DNA of 64,000 bases, from assembly GCF_001411555.2 (NCBI RefSeq), contig NC_049911.1:36841340-36905339 (forward strand). Reading direction: 5' to 3'. Position numbers and translations under genes: made by a program. The DNA is from Juglans regia. Its lineage: Eukaryota > Streptophyta > Magnoliopsida > Fagales > Juglandaceae. Below are positions 35,523 through 47,120 of the stretch, piece by piece (position 1 is the stretch's first letter; each line of letters opens with the position of its first letter). The notes under the pieces were generated by a model. The model was given only the letters and a program-made list of their open reading frames with translations, was not told the DNA's origin and did not search any database.

Positions 35523-36800
35523 TGCTATTAACACAAATAATCCAAGCACGGCAATTGAAGAATTACCAAGCATAGACGAAGACTTACCAAATGAAGAACC
35601 CGTAATCACAGCCTCCTCAATCACAGCAACGTCGCAAGATAATCCCACTCCATCTCCAACGGCTAATTCTTCCAACGGCTAATTCTTCATTATATTTCTT
35701 TGTCAAACTTACCTTGTATACTTTGTCTTCAAACAGTACAATACCTCTGGTGTTGATGTAATGAACATATAAATAGCAATGGTAGACTCTCGGCATACTC
35801 ACGATGACTGAGACTTTGTATCAAACAGCTTGAGTTCTTATTATCTTTATGGTATCAAAGACCGTGTGAGTGAAGAGAGTCTTCCTCCATGGCAACCGTT
35901 GCTCTCAATGTTGGAAATTTTGTCACTCCACGCCTCAACAACAGCAATTACTCCCTTTGGCGTGAACAACTCCTAGCCTTGGCTGAGAGCCAAGACTTAG
36001 TAGATCATCTTCTTCACGGGGGCTCTGCTCCTCCCGAATTCAACCCACCTCTTGATGGAGCATCAGACTTGGGAAAACAAGAACAAAACTCAGAGTATCT
36101 TCAATGGCGCAAATTAGACCGCCTACTCAGAGGATGGATTATTGGTACCCTCTCAGAAGAGGCAATTGGCCTTGTTGTCAGATTGGACTCTGCTTATCAC
36201 GTATGGATGGCACTCAAGGCAGTGTATGCTCATGATTCACAAGAGTGTGAATTTCATCTTACCCAGCAACTTACATACCTCAAGAAGGACCCATCAACGC
36301 CCCTTGCCGATCATCTCAGAACTTTCAAAACTTTGTGCGATAGCTTGACATCGATCAGGAGGCCAGTTGCGGACAAAATAAAAGTATTTTCCCTATTGAA
36401 CAGCCTTGGTGCCCGCTATGAGCCGTTCACCACCTCGATGCTCAAGCCTCCCATGCCTTCCTACGCCGAAATAATCCCTCTCCTTCAAAGGTATGAAATT
36501 CGCACTAATCTTCATGAATCTAACAATTCCTTTGCATTTTATGGAAATCGGACAGGTACGACGACCTTCAAAGACCACCGTGGTGGTGGTCGTTCGCAGC
36601 AACGACACTTCTCCTCTCGTGGCCGTGGGTTTCACCCAACCAATCACTCTACACGCGAGAATCAACAAGGGTTGGTTCCTCACACAGGGGCTTCTTCAGA
36701 TGGCACTTCTACAACACGTGAGCCCACTAACCGTCCCACCAAGACCCGTGACCCACCACCCACATGCCAAATTTGTGGAAAAAGGTAAATTGATTATTAA
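35523..36800 (+). mobile_element. Truncated Ty1/copia element: 5' LTR, primer-binding site, gag
   Basis: The left end (TGCTATTAACACAAATAATC) abuts NPF exon 3. An LTR-like region of about 325 bp carries a TATA box (ACATATAAATAG, about 35765). It is followed by TGGTATCAAAG at 35850-35860, close to the initiator-tRNA primer site typical of plant copia elements. A gag frame follows. The element stops in the middle of the gag zinc knuckle near 36786, with no pol and no second LTR. The right break joins NPF exon 2, so a deletion removed both the rest of the element and part of the host gene. Confidence 0.85.
35889..36788 (+). CDS. Copia-type gag polyprotein fragment
   Basis: A 299-codon frame opens with the copia gag N-terminal motif (NFVTPRLNNSNYSLWREQLL). 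It continues through the gag helical region (LDRLLRGWIIGTLSEEA, TQQLTYLKK, LADHLRTFKTLCDSL) and a Gly/Arg-rich linker, and ends inside the CCHC nucleic-acid-binding knuckle: only CQICGK remains before the sequence leaves the element and reaches a stop. This is the retroelement's capsid protein, non-autonomous here because protease, integrase and reverse transcriptase are missing. Confidence 0.88.
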   Translation: MATVALNVGNFVTPRLNNSNYSLWREQLLALAESQDLVDHLLHGGSAPPEFNPPLDGASDLGKQEQNSEYLQWRKLDRLLRGWIIGTLSEEAIGLVVRLDSAYHVWMALKAVYAHDSQECEFHLTQQLTYLKKDPSTPLADHLRTFKTLCDSLTSIRRPVADKIKVFSLLNSLGARYEPFTTSMLKPPMPSYAEIIPLLQRYEIRTNLHESNNSFAFYGNRTGTTTFKDHRGGGRSQQRHFSSRGRGFHPTNHSTRENQQGLVPHTGASSDGTSTTREPTNRPTKTRDPPPTCQICGKR

Positions 36801-37272
36801 GTCATGGAAGGTTATATAAGGTTACAACTTATCCCAAAATACGCCAACCTCTCCGCGACTTCCACACCTAATATGCGTACGTGCATAAACCATGACCCCA
36901 AGTACCTCAAGAAACTAGTCGATGCAAAATTATTTATTTGTTTGCAAGGGGATCATACTTGGCGGATGTTAAAGAAAAAATCAGATACAGTTGCCATGAA
37001 AATCAAATGTCGAGCGTTAACAAGAAGCTTAAAATGGTTGATTGTAACGTAATTGAGAAGATGAGTCTAGGTAGGTAGTTAAGGTTCTTACCTATGAGGA
37101 AGTATGCGGACCTCCAACCACCGGAGCAGGCTTTAAGGGCGGGATTGCCATGGTAGTCGATGGCGAAGTCTACGGCGCATTGCACAAGCGGAGTATGGGC
37201 ATCCAGAGAGTCGGAGTTGGAGAGGGGAGAGCTGGCGATCTCTATAATTATTCTTAGCCATTGAATTTCACT

Positions 37273-38558
37273 TTTCTATCCGTTGCTTGTATTGTACGTC
37301 GCAATGGAGATTGCGCACTACCGGTATACATGATTTCCTTTTCCTGTTATGAATAGTACGTTTCTAGGATTGAATTATATTTGATAATTGATTGGACGGC
37401 CCACCCACTTAATTCCCTGTCTACAGAATAATACACCGCTCTTTCTCCACTCTGGTTCTTACTTTTGCCTTTTATTTTTATAGAGACTGAGAGAGATATA
37501 TTCTATTGTTATATATATAGATATAAAGAAAATAGTAATAATTAGCGTTGTAACTTGGGCATGCATGCATGATTTCTCTAGTTTTCAAGGTTTATTTTGA
37601 TACGATGCGGACCGTTCATTTACTTCATTTTGATTTCTCTTTTGCTATTGGCGGGCATTGAATTTGTATTATATGATCACATTCAACATTAAGAATTTGC
37701 ATCCAAATATGCTCCTCTCCAATAGAAAGTGCTCATCTGGTTTCCTCCACTTCCTCATTGCACCAATTGCACTAACATATTGATCGTTCATTTGCTTTAA
37801 AGCTTTTATTATACAAATAGAGCAAATTATAATCCAATAGATTCTCTTTTTTCCACTTCCGTTCGAAAATTGTTGACATGCAATTAAATTAAGAAGAATG
37901 CTAAACGTAACTGCCCCTTGTAATCACCGCTCAACCGGCTCCACGTCAGTAACTAGCAGGTGGGATATAATGTTTAATGAACACATTGTTTTGATTCTCC
38001 TTCTACCTCATTCTCCTTTATGATAAAACCGTTACTCCCCTTCTCCTCTTCCTTCACCAAAACCTTCAAAATCTGCGGAACATAAGTTGCTCTGCTTCAC
38101 TACATTTCTCTTCCCGTTGAGATGAGATAATTGTTAGGCCCTCGGGCTCGGGAAAGCACAGATCTGCGAAACTTGTACTCATCTGTGTGGGGCTATTCAG
38201 ATTTACGCTCATCGTCGATTTTCTCTGGGCCTCTCTTCACGCTTTGCTTTTTCTTTTTCCCCCTCCATCCCTTCCGATTGGGCTTCTTCTCATGATCGCT
38301 CACAAAACACCCTAATTTTTTCCAGAAAAGATTAACTGAAGGAACCCTCGAAATTGGTCAGCTTTGTTGATTCACAATTATTCAATTCAAAGTTGCTTAA
38401 TTAACGACGTTTGTTTTTTTGTTTTGGTCTTTATACTTGTGTTCTTGTAATTCAGGTGTATAACCTGGATTCTTGTTAAGTAGGGAAGAAGAAAGTTTTA
38501 AATGCTGGGTTTTTTTTTTATTTTTTTATCAGAAAATTTGATGACCAATTTACGTTAG
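37273..38558. other. Spacer
   Basis: AT-rich DNA. From about 37980 to 38340 composition becomes pyrimidine-rich and leader-like. This might be the former 5' region of the LRR pseudogene that follows, but no coding exon is recognisable. Confidence 0.4.
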
Positions 38559-39136
38559 TTGTGGGGAGTAGCTGTTTTTAAGAGTAAGGATGCTGGCTCT
38601 GGGAGAGCCTTATCAGCAACTTTTGCAATACATTTGGACAAGATTCGTTCCCTTCCCAGTTCTGTATGTGAGATGAAGTCTTTGTGCTGGTTGGATGCTC
38701 ACTTCAATGAGCTCCATGGCTTTCCTCTTGCGATTGGAAGATTGACTAATCTTGAAATTCTCAATCTTAGCAGTAATTTTAGTGACCTAAAGGAGCTTCC
38801 TGACACATTGTTGATTTGACAAACCTCAAGAAACTTGATCTCAGCAACAACCAAATCCATGCTCTTCTTGATATATTTGCAGGTCGGCTTGACAATTTGA
38901 CCAGACTCAACTTGGAATAAAATCCTCTTGTAATTCCGCCAGCTGAGGTTGTGAGTGAAGGAGTTGAAGCTGTCAAAGTTTTTATGGCTAAATGGTGGCT
39001 TGAGATACTGACGGAGGAAGAAAGGAAAAGCGTGCTTGAAATGCAAGAACATGCCCAGACCAGATGGTTGACTCGCAGTACCCCATGGGTGAAAAATTAT
39101 GTTTCGAAGTGTTTCGGATTATTTGGGGTCTCTTAG
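38559..39136 (+). pseudogene. Leucine-rich-repeat (PIRL-type) pseudogene
   Basis: The reading contains consecutive LRRs ([20 protein letters not shown], then [37 protein letters not shown]) and the C-terminal tail of plant intracellular Ras-group LRR proteins (NPLVIPPAEVVSEGVEAVKV, then a charged helix and STPWVKNYVSK). It is broken by a frameshift near 38810-38819, where a TGA follows PDTLLI, and an in-frame TAA at 38918-38920 at a position where NLEQNPL would be expected. Only the C-terminal half is present, uninterrupted by introns, so it may be a truncated or processed copy. Confidence 0.85.
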
Positions 39137-39960
39137 GGGATCTCCTAGGGACCTTTATCTTGATTAGCAGCTATGATGTTGATAAATTTGATTTTGATGT
39201 CTCACTCTCATTTGCCCGAATGTGAAGTTGATGTTAGGCCTTAAGGTCAAAGAGATGGCCATGATCTGCTGCAATCTTCTCCCTTCCTATTTTTCACTAC
39301 ATCCAGTCAACCTTCAGGGTGGCTGAGCATTTTCAGATCTTGCTCTTTTTCCAGTTCAGTTGTTTTGGTATACGAGTTTTGTAGGAAATCTAATAGGTAT
39401 GGCCTGCTGTGACTTATTTATTTTTTTTTTTTTTATAGTAGTTGATTTCGGTTTGTTTTCTTACTTCCCATCACCATGCTTGTTTGATGGTCAGAATTAT
39501 GCAGCAAAAGGTCATAGTTCCTCTCATAGCTTCTTCACCATAAACCACATGATGTTTCTTTCACAAAATTTCACTAGCTGCTCATTTGTTTCTAGATATT
39601 GGAATTTCGAGAAGAACTGCAACCCTTGTCTTTGTAGCCGTTTCTGGAGGCTAGACTCTTATGTCCTCCACGCACTGATGCTATGACACGTCGATTATGC
39701 TTTCTCAAACGCTTCGTTAATTCAACATTATTATTATTCGTAGTCTGATTCTCTTCCTCCTGGAGTGACAGTAAGTAATATCTGAACATATCGATATTAG
39801 CAGGGACTATCACATGGATGATACAAGCAAGTAATAAGAAAAATCATAAAAAATTAGGTGTTAGTGGTGTATTTTTGTTTTAATTGGAGGAACCACATCG
39901 AAACACATCGATATTAATAGAGACTGTCACATGGATGATATATCTGAAACAAAGAAGCAT

Positions 39961-40003
<43 letters not shown>

Positions 40004-41519
40004 TTCTGGCCAAGCCCAAATATTATAAGATTCTAAGTTATAACTCAACTTTTCACAGCTCAATCAGTAAATATTGTTCCTACTCCTTATGCTTTTTCTC
40101 CCATGCTGAATATAGGTTTTGAAATCATGGTGACTGTTAGAACAAAATTAATAGGACTCTAACATTCTAGATGAAAGAACTAGTGTCCAAGTGTAAGCTC
40201 GTGTTTTGGCTATTGGTAGGAAAAAGATGGCAAAAAAATGTGTAAACAATTATTTTAAAAAGATGTAAACAGTTATAAATACACACACAAAGCACTTGGC
40301 TTGTAACCAAAAAAAAAAATGTGAACTGTTACGGATACTTAGGGGCTTGAAAGGAAGGGACCAAATGCACGGCAGAAGGGAAAAGGAAGGGGCTTGATTC
40401 TAAGATTATGAACCAAAACCCATTTACATTGGAAAGAAACTTGGACTCAAAGATGATTATGCATACTGATCAATTTTTTCGTATGTTTTGAATTGAACCT
40501 TGAGGTTAATGATGCTGGAAACTCAAGCTTTTCAATTGTTCAGTACGATGCAATTTTTGCAAAAAGAACAAAATAAAACAATGATAATAATTAGAACAAT
40601 AATTTATCGCATCCCAAGAATTAAATGCATTTCTCAAAAGAGATAACTTTCATATAAAACTCCTGAAATGGATGTTCTTGTCTTTTTTCTTCCACCAATT
40701 GGTCCAAGAAAGATCAAAAGAATTATAGAAGCATGAAAAAACAAAAAGAAAGCCTACCTAATAATGGCGAACTCAAATCAGGAAATAGATTATGTTCTCA
40801 GTGTTCTTCTGGAAACTTCATATGGACTTAAATTTGAGCAAACAACACTTAATCCACTATCAAGGAAACCCAACGCAGATGGTTTATAGATGAAAGAAGC
40901 ATTTGTAGATGGTTTACAGATGGTACCTCGCGTTTTCCAATCAGATTCGATTTTCCAGTCAAAATGTTGCAGTCGTCTTCTCGATTTACAAATAGGTTTC
41001 GAAATGAGTTTGGAGTTCGGGTGTTTCTCTCTTCTCACAAGTCTTCTTCCTGCTCAATTGTCTTCTCGATTTTTTCATTTTTTTTTTTTAATTCTATCAG
41101 ATGATGACATGGAAAACTCGATTACCGGCAGTTGTGCATGGCCGATTATAGAATTGTTAAATTAAATACGATATCTGCTACAATTACTTTTGCATATTCT
41201 TGCCCATTCCGAAGATGTGATTGATTGTATTAATTTTTTAATATTTAAAAATAATAATACAGTCAATTATATTACGAATGCGAAAAAAATATGCAAAATT
41301 AGTACAAGTATAATTTTGATTAAATACACCCCAACCCCCAAACCAATTAATTCCAACTAATGAAAATTTTTGAAGAAATTCTCTGGTAAAACTTACGTAT
41401 TCCCAGAAACCTCAATTCACCAAACAAATTTACCAATCCAAAATATGAACATAACTGATATCTAATAACAAAATTCCATCATGCCATTTACACACCTAAA
41501 AAATACAAGAACCCCAAAA
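39137..41519. other. Spacer with microsatellite
   Basis: Mostly unremarkable DNA. The first few hundred bases may continue the transcript region of the LRR pseudogene. Open frames near 39360-39813 and 40790-41165 have no recognisable motif. Confidence 0.45.
39962..40001. repeat. Compound (AT)n(GA)n microsatellite
   Basis: Ten AT units are followed directly by about ten GA units. Confidence 0.95.
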
Positions 41520-41885
41520 TCAGCCCAGTAAAGGCGTCCTGCTCCCGCCACTTGGACCATCGTCATCGTCATCGCCGCAGTCGTATACCGATCCAACGAG
41601 AAGCATCTGATCCTCCAAGTACCGCTGCAACAGCCCCACTCCTTGGTCCTCTTCTACAACGCCGCATCCACAGCCCTCCTCGCATCGCCTCAGCGGCTCT
41701 TCCTCTTGGGATCCGTGCGCGGCCTTCCGTCTCCTGACTCGGCGGCGGAGGCAGATCTCGGCGGCGCAGATCAGCGGGAACGCGGCGCAGAGGCATGGCA
41801 ATAGAAGGGGCGAGCATAGGAGCAGCAAGCAGTAGCGGATCCGGCGGGAGCCGAGCCAGGACGCTACGGCGGCGACGGATAGCAT
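41520..41885 (-). CDS. Small membrane protein of unknown function
   Basis: A single-exon minus-strand frame of 121 residues begins MLSVAAVASWLGSRRIRYCL. A hydrophobic, Cys/Leu-rich segment (LLLLCSPLLLPCLCAAFPLI, about residues 19-41) forms one or two membrane spans. An Arg-rich stretch (RRRVRRRK), an acidic middle, the helix LQRYLEDQMLLVGSVYDCG and an Asp-rich tail follow. The frame is open farther upstream, with ATGs at 42044 and 42113, but that part is Pro-rich and looks like leader, so the ATG before the hydrophobic segment is preferred. GC content and lack of stops support a real gene. I recall similar small uncharacterised plant proteins but cannot name a function. It has no close neighbour. 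Confidence 0.65.
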   Translation of the reverse strand: MLSVAAVASWLGSRRIRYCLLLLCSPLLLPCLCAAFPLICAAEICLRRRVRRRKAAHGSQEEEPLRRCEEGCGCGVVEEDQGVGLLQRYLEDQMLLVGSVYDCGDDDDDGPSGGSRTPLLG

Positions 41886-42204
41886 GATCGGCGCGGTGTT
41901 GGAGGGAGTCGGAAGGTGGCAGGGAGGTTGTTCTTCATTGGGAGGCGGAGGGTTTGGAATTAGAGGGGGGAGGAGTGTGGTGGGGACGGTGCCGTTTGGA
42001 GTGGAAAAGGCTGGATTCCCACATGAGTGGGTGGGTTTGTACATAGAGGCCGCTGAAATATGAAATTCTTTTGTCTTCTTTTGGTTCAAAAGTCTGAAGG
42101 ATCGCGCACACATCTAATACAGCTGTGGTAGATTCCAATTTCCAACAGTGGAAAAGGCACGTGACAAGGGAGAAGGATTGAGAAATGCAACTCCTCCAGA
42201 TGGG

Positions 42205-43532
42205 CTTCGGAGTCTCGGACAGTGTTTTATTTATTTATTTAATGATTAAATATATTTTTTTTAATGATATTGTAATCCTTTTTAAAATATTTAAAAATGT
42301 TAAAAAAAAAAAGCAATGCTAGATACAGTCTCCATTTGAGGACTGCAATGTAAGTCTAGGTTATTTTAACTTTAAAATTTTTTAAAATTACAAAATTATC
42401 CCTCCTAAAATTATATTTTTTCTCATTTAATAATGTGCTTGTACATACAATCCTCACTTGAGGACTGTAAATAAAATTTCTCTAAAAAAATATACTCTTG
42501 GAAGCCCTATGTGTGGCCGTAGATTCACCCTTAATAATTTTAGGCGATAATGATAAAGAAAATGGTACTAACGATCGTAGGGTAGGGTGTGTAACTACCA
42601 CAAAATTATTTTTTTGAAAAAAAGTAAGTAAATTTATATGAAATAAATAAATTTTTTAATAATAAATTTCACTTTTTTAAAAAAAAAATTGTGTGCGATA
42701 TTTGTATATTTTACAATTGTATCTAACATTACTCAATAATCAAATACCTTATTTGTAAGGGTAGTTTGATAAATTAACTCTGAACTTTGAATTATTTATT
42801 TCTTAAACATCATTTAAATATAAAATAATTTTTAATTTCAAATTTCTCAACTAATTATTATAATTTTTACAAATTTAAAAATAAAATACAAAAATAAATA
42901 TAACTTTTTTTAAACTTTAAAATAAAAATAATATTAATAAATAATATTTAAACAAAATTTTAAATTTATAATATTTTTATTCAATTTTTTTTCTCACTTA
43001 TTTTTTAAGATTTAATAAAATATTTTAACTATTATTTACAAAATTATGATATACTTCAAGCATCTAAAGTCCAAAAGAGTCCTAATCTTACCTCTCTTTT
43101 AATACTTGTCAATATATATTGTTAACACATGTTTTAATATTTTTTTCACATTAGACCCTAAATTTGAATAAAAAACAATGATGTTATATACCGCATTTCT
43201 ATACCATTTTCATTTTGTTACGTATATATAACAATTTTTTTTTTTATCATCTTTAGATAATTATTTACTTTTTTATATAAAAAATCGAAAGTTAATAGGT
43301 AACGTTACCTCATTAGAAAGAGATCACAGAGGGACGACAATGTAATCTATAAAATCTTTTATATGAGAATTGAACCTACAACATTTTTATAATTATTTTA
43401 CAACTTTACATTTTTAATTGAAAGGGATACTTACATTAGTTGAATGTAAAATAATTATAGAAATATTATAAATCCATCGCTTCTCCAATAATATTCCCAA
43501 AACATTTCAAAGGAAATTTATATATTTAGATA
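42205..43532. other. AT-rich spacer with MITE-like debris
   Basis: 42205-42330 repeats the second MITE family's motif (TTTAATGATTAAATATATTT, TTAATGATATTGTAATC). 42335-42480 has facing CTCCATTTGAGGACTG and CCTCACTTGAGGACTG blocks. 42755-43030 is a diverged AT-rich block resembling the first MITE family. Nothing coding is seen. Confidence 0.4.
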
Positions 43533-43757
43533 AGGGTGACAAATTGTATTTGTGGATCATGTTCTTGTCGTATCAAGTTATGAATATTCGATTATATAGG
43601 TCAACTTAAATCCGACCCGTTAAGCTAAATGTGTCAAATTTTCAAATCCTAACCAAACACATTTAAATAATCGGTCGTGTCGTGTCGTTTCATTTCATTT
43701 GTTTCGATCAATTTAATAATTAATTATAAATAAATTAAAACAACACAACCCATTTAG

Positions 43758-44186
43758 CCCTGTTTGGATACTAAAAGGAAAAATGCTACTCTCACCGATA
43801 GTTGGGTCTTGAAGATTTTTTTTGTCATTTTTTGTATTTTATTTTGTGATTAATGAAGTATTTTTTAATGATATTGTGAGATTTTTTAAAAAACAAATGT
43901 TTAAGGGTATAACAAATGAATGAAACAAAATATTTTGCTCTTATCGGGATCCGTCTTATGTTACGCCCTCGATTGGTGTAACACTGTTCTAGTGAAAGTA
44001 TTTCATCTCATCTCATCTCATCATTACAATTTTATAATTTTTTACATAAAATATAATAAACAATTCAATTTTTTTAAATTTTGAAATAATAAATAATATT
44101 AAAAAATAATATATAAATAATATTTTATTCAACTTTCAACTTTCATCTAAAATAATTTCATCTTATCTCACTATCCAAACCGTACC
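43758..44186. mobile_element. TTTGGAT-family MITE interrupted by another MITE
   Basis: The left end CCCTGTTTGGATACTAAAAG is separated from the rest (TTTCATCTCATCTCATCTCA ... ATCTCACTATCCAAACCGTA) by an unrelated insert of about 220 bp. Without the insert the element has the same size and block order as the 27537-27724 copy. Confidence 0.7.
43777..43998. mobile_element. Second-family MITE nested inside the first-family MITE
   Basis: It carries the family motif TTGTGATTAATGAAGTATTT and TTAATGATATTGTGAG, starts about AAAATGCTACTCTCACCGAT and ends about ACACTGTTCTAGTG. Boundaries are inferred from where the host MITE sequence breaks and resumes. Confidence 0.55.
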
Positions 44187-44640
44187 TTAAACTATTTTCA
44201 TGTAAATGAACTAACATACATAACTCATTTAACTTGATTAACATAATTTCACATAAAAATCTATATTTATTAGTAGCTACAATATCTTAACAAATATATA
44301 CCAATATTTTTTAAATTTTAACATATAATAAAACTAATATTACAAACCATACAATAACAAATATGAGTACAGGTCTAAAATTACAATAAAAACAATAAAA
44401 ATATAAGCATATTGTAAAATATCAATATTACAAGTTAACAATAATAAAATTTTAATTTTGAAATAAAATATAAATAGGTCAAAATAGGTTTATTTCGTGT
44501 GAAACAAGTTGACCTGTTAATAAATTGTGTCTTAACGGGTTAATTCGTTTTGACCGAACCTATTAATATTAAATCCGAACTCACTAATTTCATATCGTAT
44601 TCGTGTTGAATTTATGAATTGTGTCACATATTGATACCCT

Positions 44641-47120
44641 ACATTTAGAAAAATATTAACTCATCGGCTGTCATAAGTCAAAATTAAATTATACATTTTA
44701 TTTTTACCGTACAAATTAAGCTAAAAACAAACCATAAAAAATTAAAATTCTTACAAATTATGATCTTTACGTTCGTTAGCATTGGTAAAGCCACGTGTAG
44801 ACTTGGGAGGTCATAGCCTCCAAAAGATTTAAAATCTCCTTCCCCCTCTCATCCTTAAATAAAAACTTTGAAAAAAAAAAAACTCTTGATCCATAACAAA
44901 AAAAAAAAAAATATATCCATTTCATTAGTCACCCTCTCGAATTTAAAATTGTTCTCGCAACCCACAAAAGATTCAAAATAACCTCATAATGTACATAAAT
45001 TTGATAAACAAACCCGGACTTTGTTAAAAAGAAATGAAAAATTATAACCTTACAATTATTTTACAACTTTTTTAAAACTTTACATGAAATTAATGACAAT
45101 TTTGTAATATTAATATTTCTTTTTAATAAAGTAGCATGATTTCAGTAGTTATTTGAAAACAAGTTGTAAAATAGTTGTAAAATAATTATACTTATATTAT
45201 TACTCAATAAATAAAATTAATTGACAAGTTGTTGAAGATCAATTACGTCAAATCTAAGTTCAGCTTGATTCATTTATTAAATGGCCGTTAGTAAATGTTA
45301 TTAAATTATAATTTGTATAAAAGATTGACACAGCTCAAATATATTCAAATACCTTTACATTTATTATTTTTGTGGTACTGTATTTAAATTTTTAAAAAGA
45401 ATATTTATAGCCTCTAAAAGATAAGAAAAAACTGTGTTTATACTGTTAGTATGTGTGCAACGCGTTACTTAAATTCTTATAAATAGAATCAGACTTTAGT
45501 AATGTATTATTATTATTATTATTATTATATATAAGCAAGTATACATATTTACCTAAATGAATATAAAGAACAAAAATATGCTATATAAAATATTTTATTA
45601 ACTAAAACAAAGCTCCAAGAGCAGCCGTGAATCGGGATGCCAATTTATACGTAGTGCATATGAGCAAGGCTTTTTTTGAAAAAAATAGGGTAATGCTATA
45701 CTTGTAATTTCTTTTACATATATTTTACAATTCGTTTTAAATCAATTAATATAATCGTATCATTTCATTAAAAATTTTACATTACTATCTTTTATTTTAA
45801 ATAAAGTTGTAAAATAGTTGTAAACTAATTCTAGACTTATCATTTTATAAAAAAAATAATGAAGAAAATGTTTCAGAAGCTGTTTTCTTCTAAGCCTCGT
45901 TTGATTATATATATGAGATGATATGAAAAATCTATAAATAATAATGAGATAATTTATGAATAGTAATAAAATTTTTACGAAATTTTAGAAAAAAAAAAGA
46001 GAGAAAAAAGTTAAATAAAAAATTATAAAGTTAAAAAGTAGATAAAATATAATTTTTTAATATAAATTTTATTTTAAAATTTAAAAAAATTAAATTATTT
46101 TTTATATTTTATTTAAAAGTTTAAAAAAATTATAATAATTAAGTAATAATTGGATAAAAAATTTAAAAATTTAAATTAAAAAATATTATATATTTAAATA
46201 TTAAGATAAAATAAAATAAAATAATTAAGATGTCCAGAATCTAGTCTCTCTCAACGTTACGAAGAAAAAAAAAAAAAAAGAAAAAAAAAGAGGACCATGA
46301 GTGGTGCTGTTCCATCCTCTTACGTGGTGCACCTATCTCTGCCCGCTCACCTCATCTCTAATTAATTACCGTTGGCTCTCCCTCCCGAACAGAAATATCG
46401 TCGGTCTTCTTCTTTAAGTTTTCGTTTGTTACGATTAAATATCTCATCCATCTTATTTAATTTAATTTTATTATTATAATTTTTTTAAATTTTTATATAA
46501 AATAAAATAAAAAATTTAATTTTTTAAAATTTTAAAATAAAAATAATATTAAAAAAATATATTCTAATAATATTTTATTTAATTTTTTAACTTTAATCTC
46601 AATTTTTTTCATTTTATCTCTAAAAATAAACGGGTCCTAAATGATTTCATGCAACCAATCTACATTAATAAAAAAAAAAATTAGAGATAAAAATAATTTT
46701 TATAAAATAGAAGATCTTATTATTTTCCTAAATTTTTTTTATAATAAAAAAAATACGTAAATATTGATACACAATTTATTGCGTCTTTTTACCTCACCCT
46801 TACTGTATATCGGCTATCGAAAATAAGGTAATGTGAAGACCTCCACTCCACCTGGGTTATATCGGAATTTTCTTATTAAGAAATGGCAATAAAAACAACT
46901 AACTGCCATTGATAAAAGCAAAAGCAAAACCAAAAAAAGAAAGAAAAGACCGTGAACCGAACTTACCAAGATAACCCATAAAAAGCAAAAACAGAAGAAA
47001 CAGAGGGCAGAAAAATATATAATTTAAAGTACTATTAAAAGAAGGGTTTCTTTCCTTTCTTAATTTAGAAGCTCCTTTGAAGCCTCAAGCCAGAAAAAGA
47101 ATACAAACCCCTCGTCCCAG
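44641..47120. other. AT-rich spacer and upstream region of the bHLH gene
   Basis: It contains a (TAT)n run near 45507-45527, poly-A tracts near 44870 and 44900, two probable TTTGGAT-family MITE copies (45893-46243 inverted and 46428-46638), and from about 46840 a purine-rich region that is probably the bHLH 5' leader and promoter. No other coding sequence is supported. Confidence 0.5.
46428..46638. mobile_element. Copy of the TTTGGAT/ATCCAAAC MITE family
   Basis: It runs from GATTAAATATCTCATCCATC through ATAAAAATAATATTAAAAAA to TTTTATCTCTAAAAATAAAC followed by GGGTCC, in family block order but diverged at the ends. Confidence 0.5.

Larger units (their letters stand above)
33589..37272 (-). 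pseudogene. NPF transporter pseudogene, upstream copy, broken by retroelements
   Basis: Minus-strand remnants: exon 1 about 37272-37092 (ending SGGWRSAYFLIG with a valid donor); the beginning of exon 2 at 36867 down to about 36810 (GVEVAERLAYFGISCN, retaining ExxER); exon 3 from about 35519 (MLPSLSNSN, then [25 protein letters not shown]) to 34544; and a long clean exon 4 from 34414 to 33589 (LNKALLF to the stop). Exon 1 appears to need a frameshift near its start. Most of exon 2, intron 2 and the start of exon 3 are gone, replaced by a Ty1/copia LTR-gag fragment. Exon 3 has a one-base deletion at SSF/FNWW, a solo-LTR insertion and a later frameshift. The last intron lacks an AG acceptor. Exon 4 alone stays open for over 270 codons, so decay is recent or a truncated transcript remains. 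Confidence 0.9.
43533..44640. mobile_element. Larger non-autonomous DNA element carrying nested MITEs
   Basis: The outer ends are imperfect inverted repeats: left AGGGTGACAAATTGTATTTG, right CACATATTGATACCCT. Inside both ends lie GACCCGTTAAG-like and CTTAACGGGTTAA-like blocks facing each other, a pattern common in plant non-autonomous DNA elements. A TTTGGAT-family MITE (43758-44186) sits inside it, itself split by a second-family MITE (about 43777-43998). No transposase frame is present. Confidence 0.6.

Noticed and set aside
42044..42113. Upstream ATGs for the small membrane-protein gene
   Set aside because: They would add a Pro-rich, non-conserved-looking extension ahead of the hydrophobic segment; the ATG at 41885 is a better start, though not proven.
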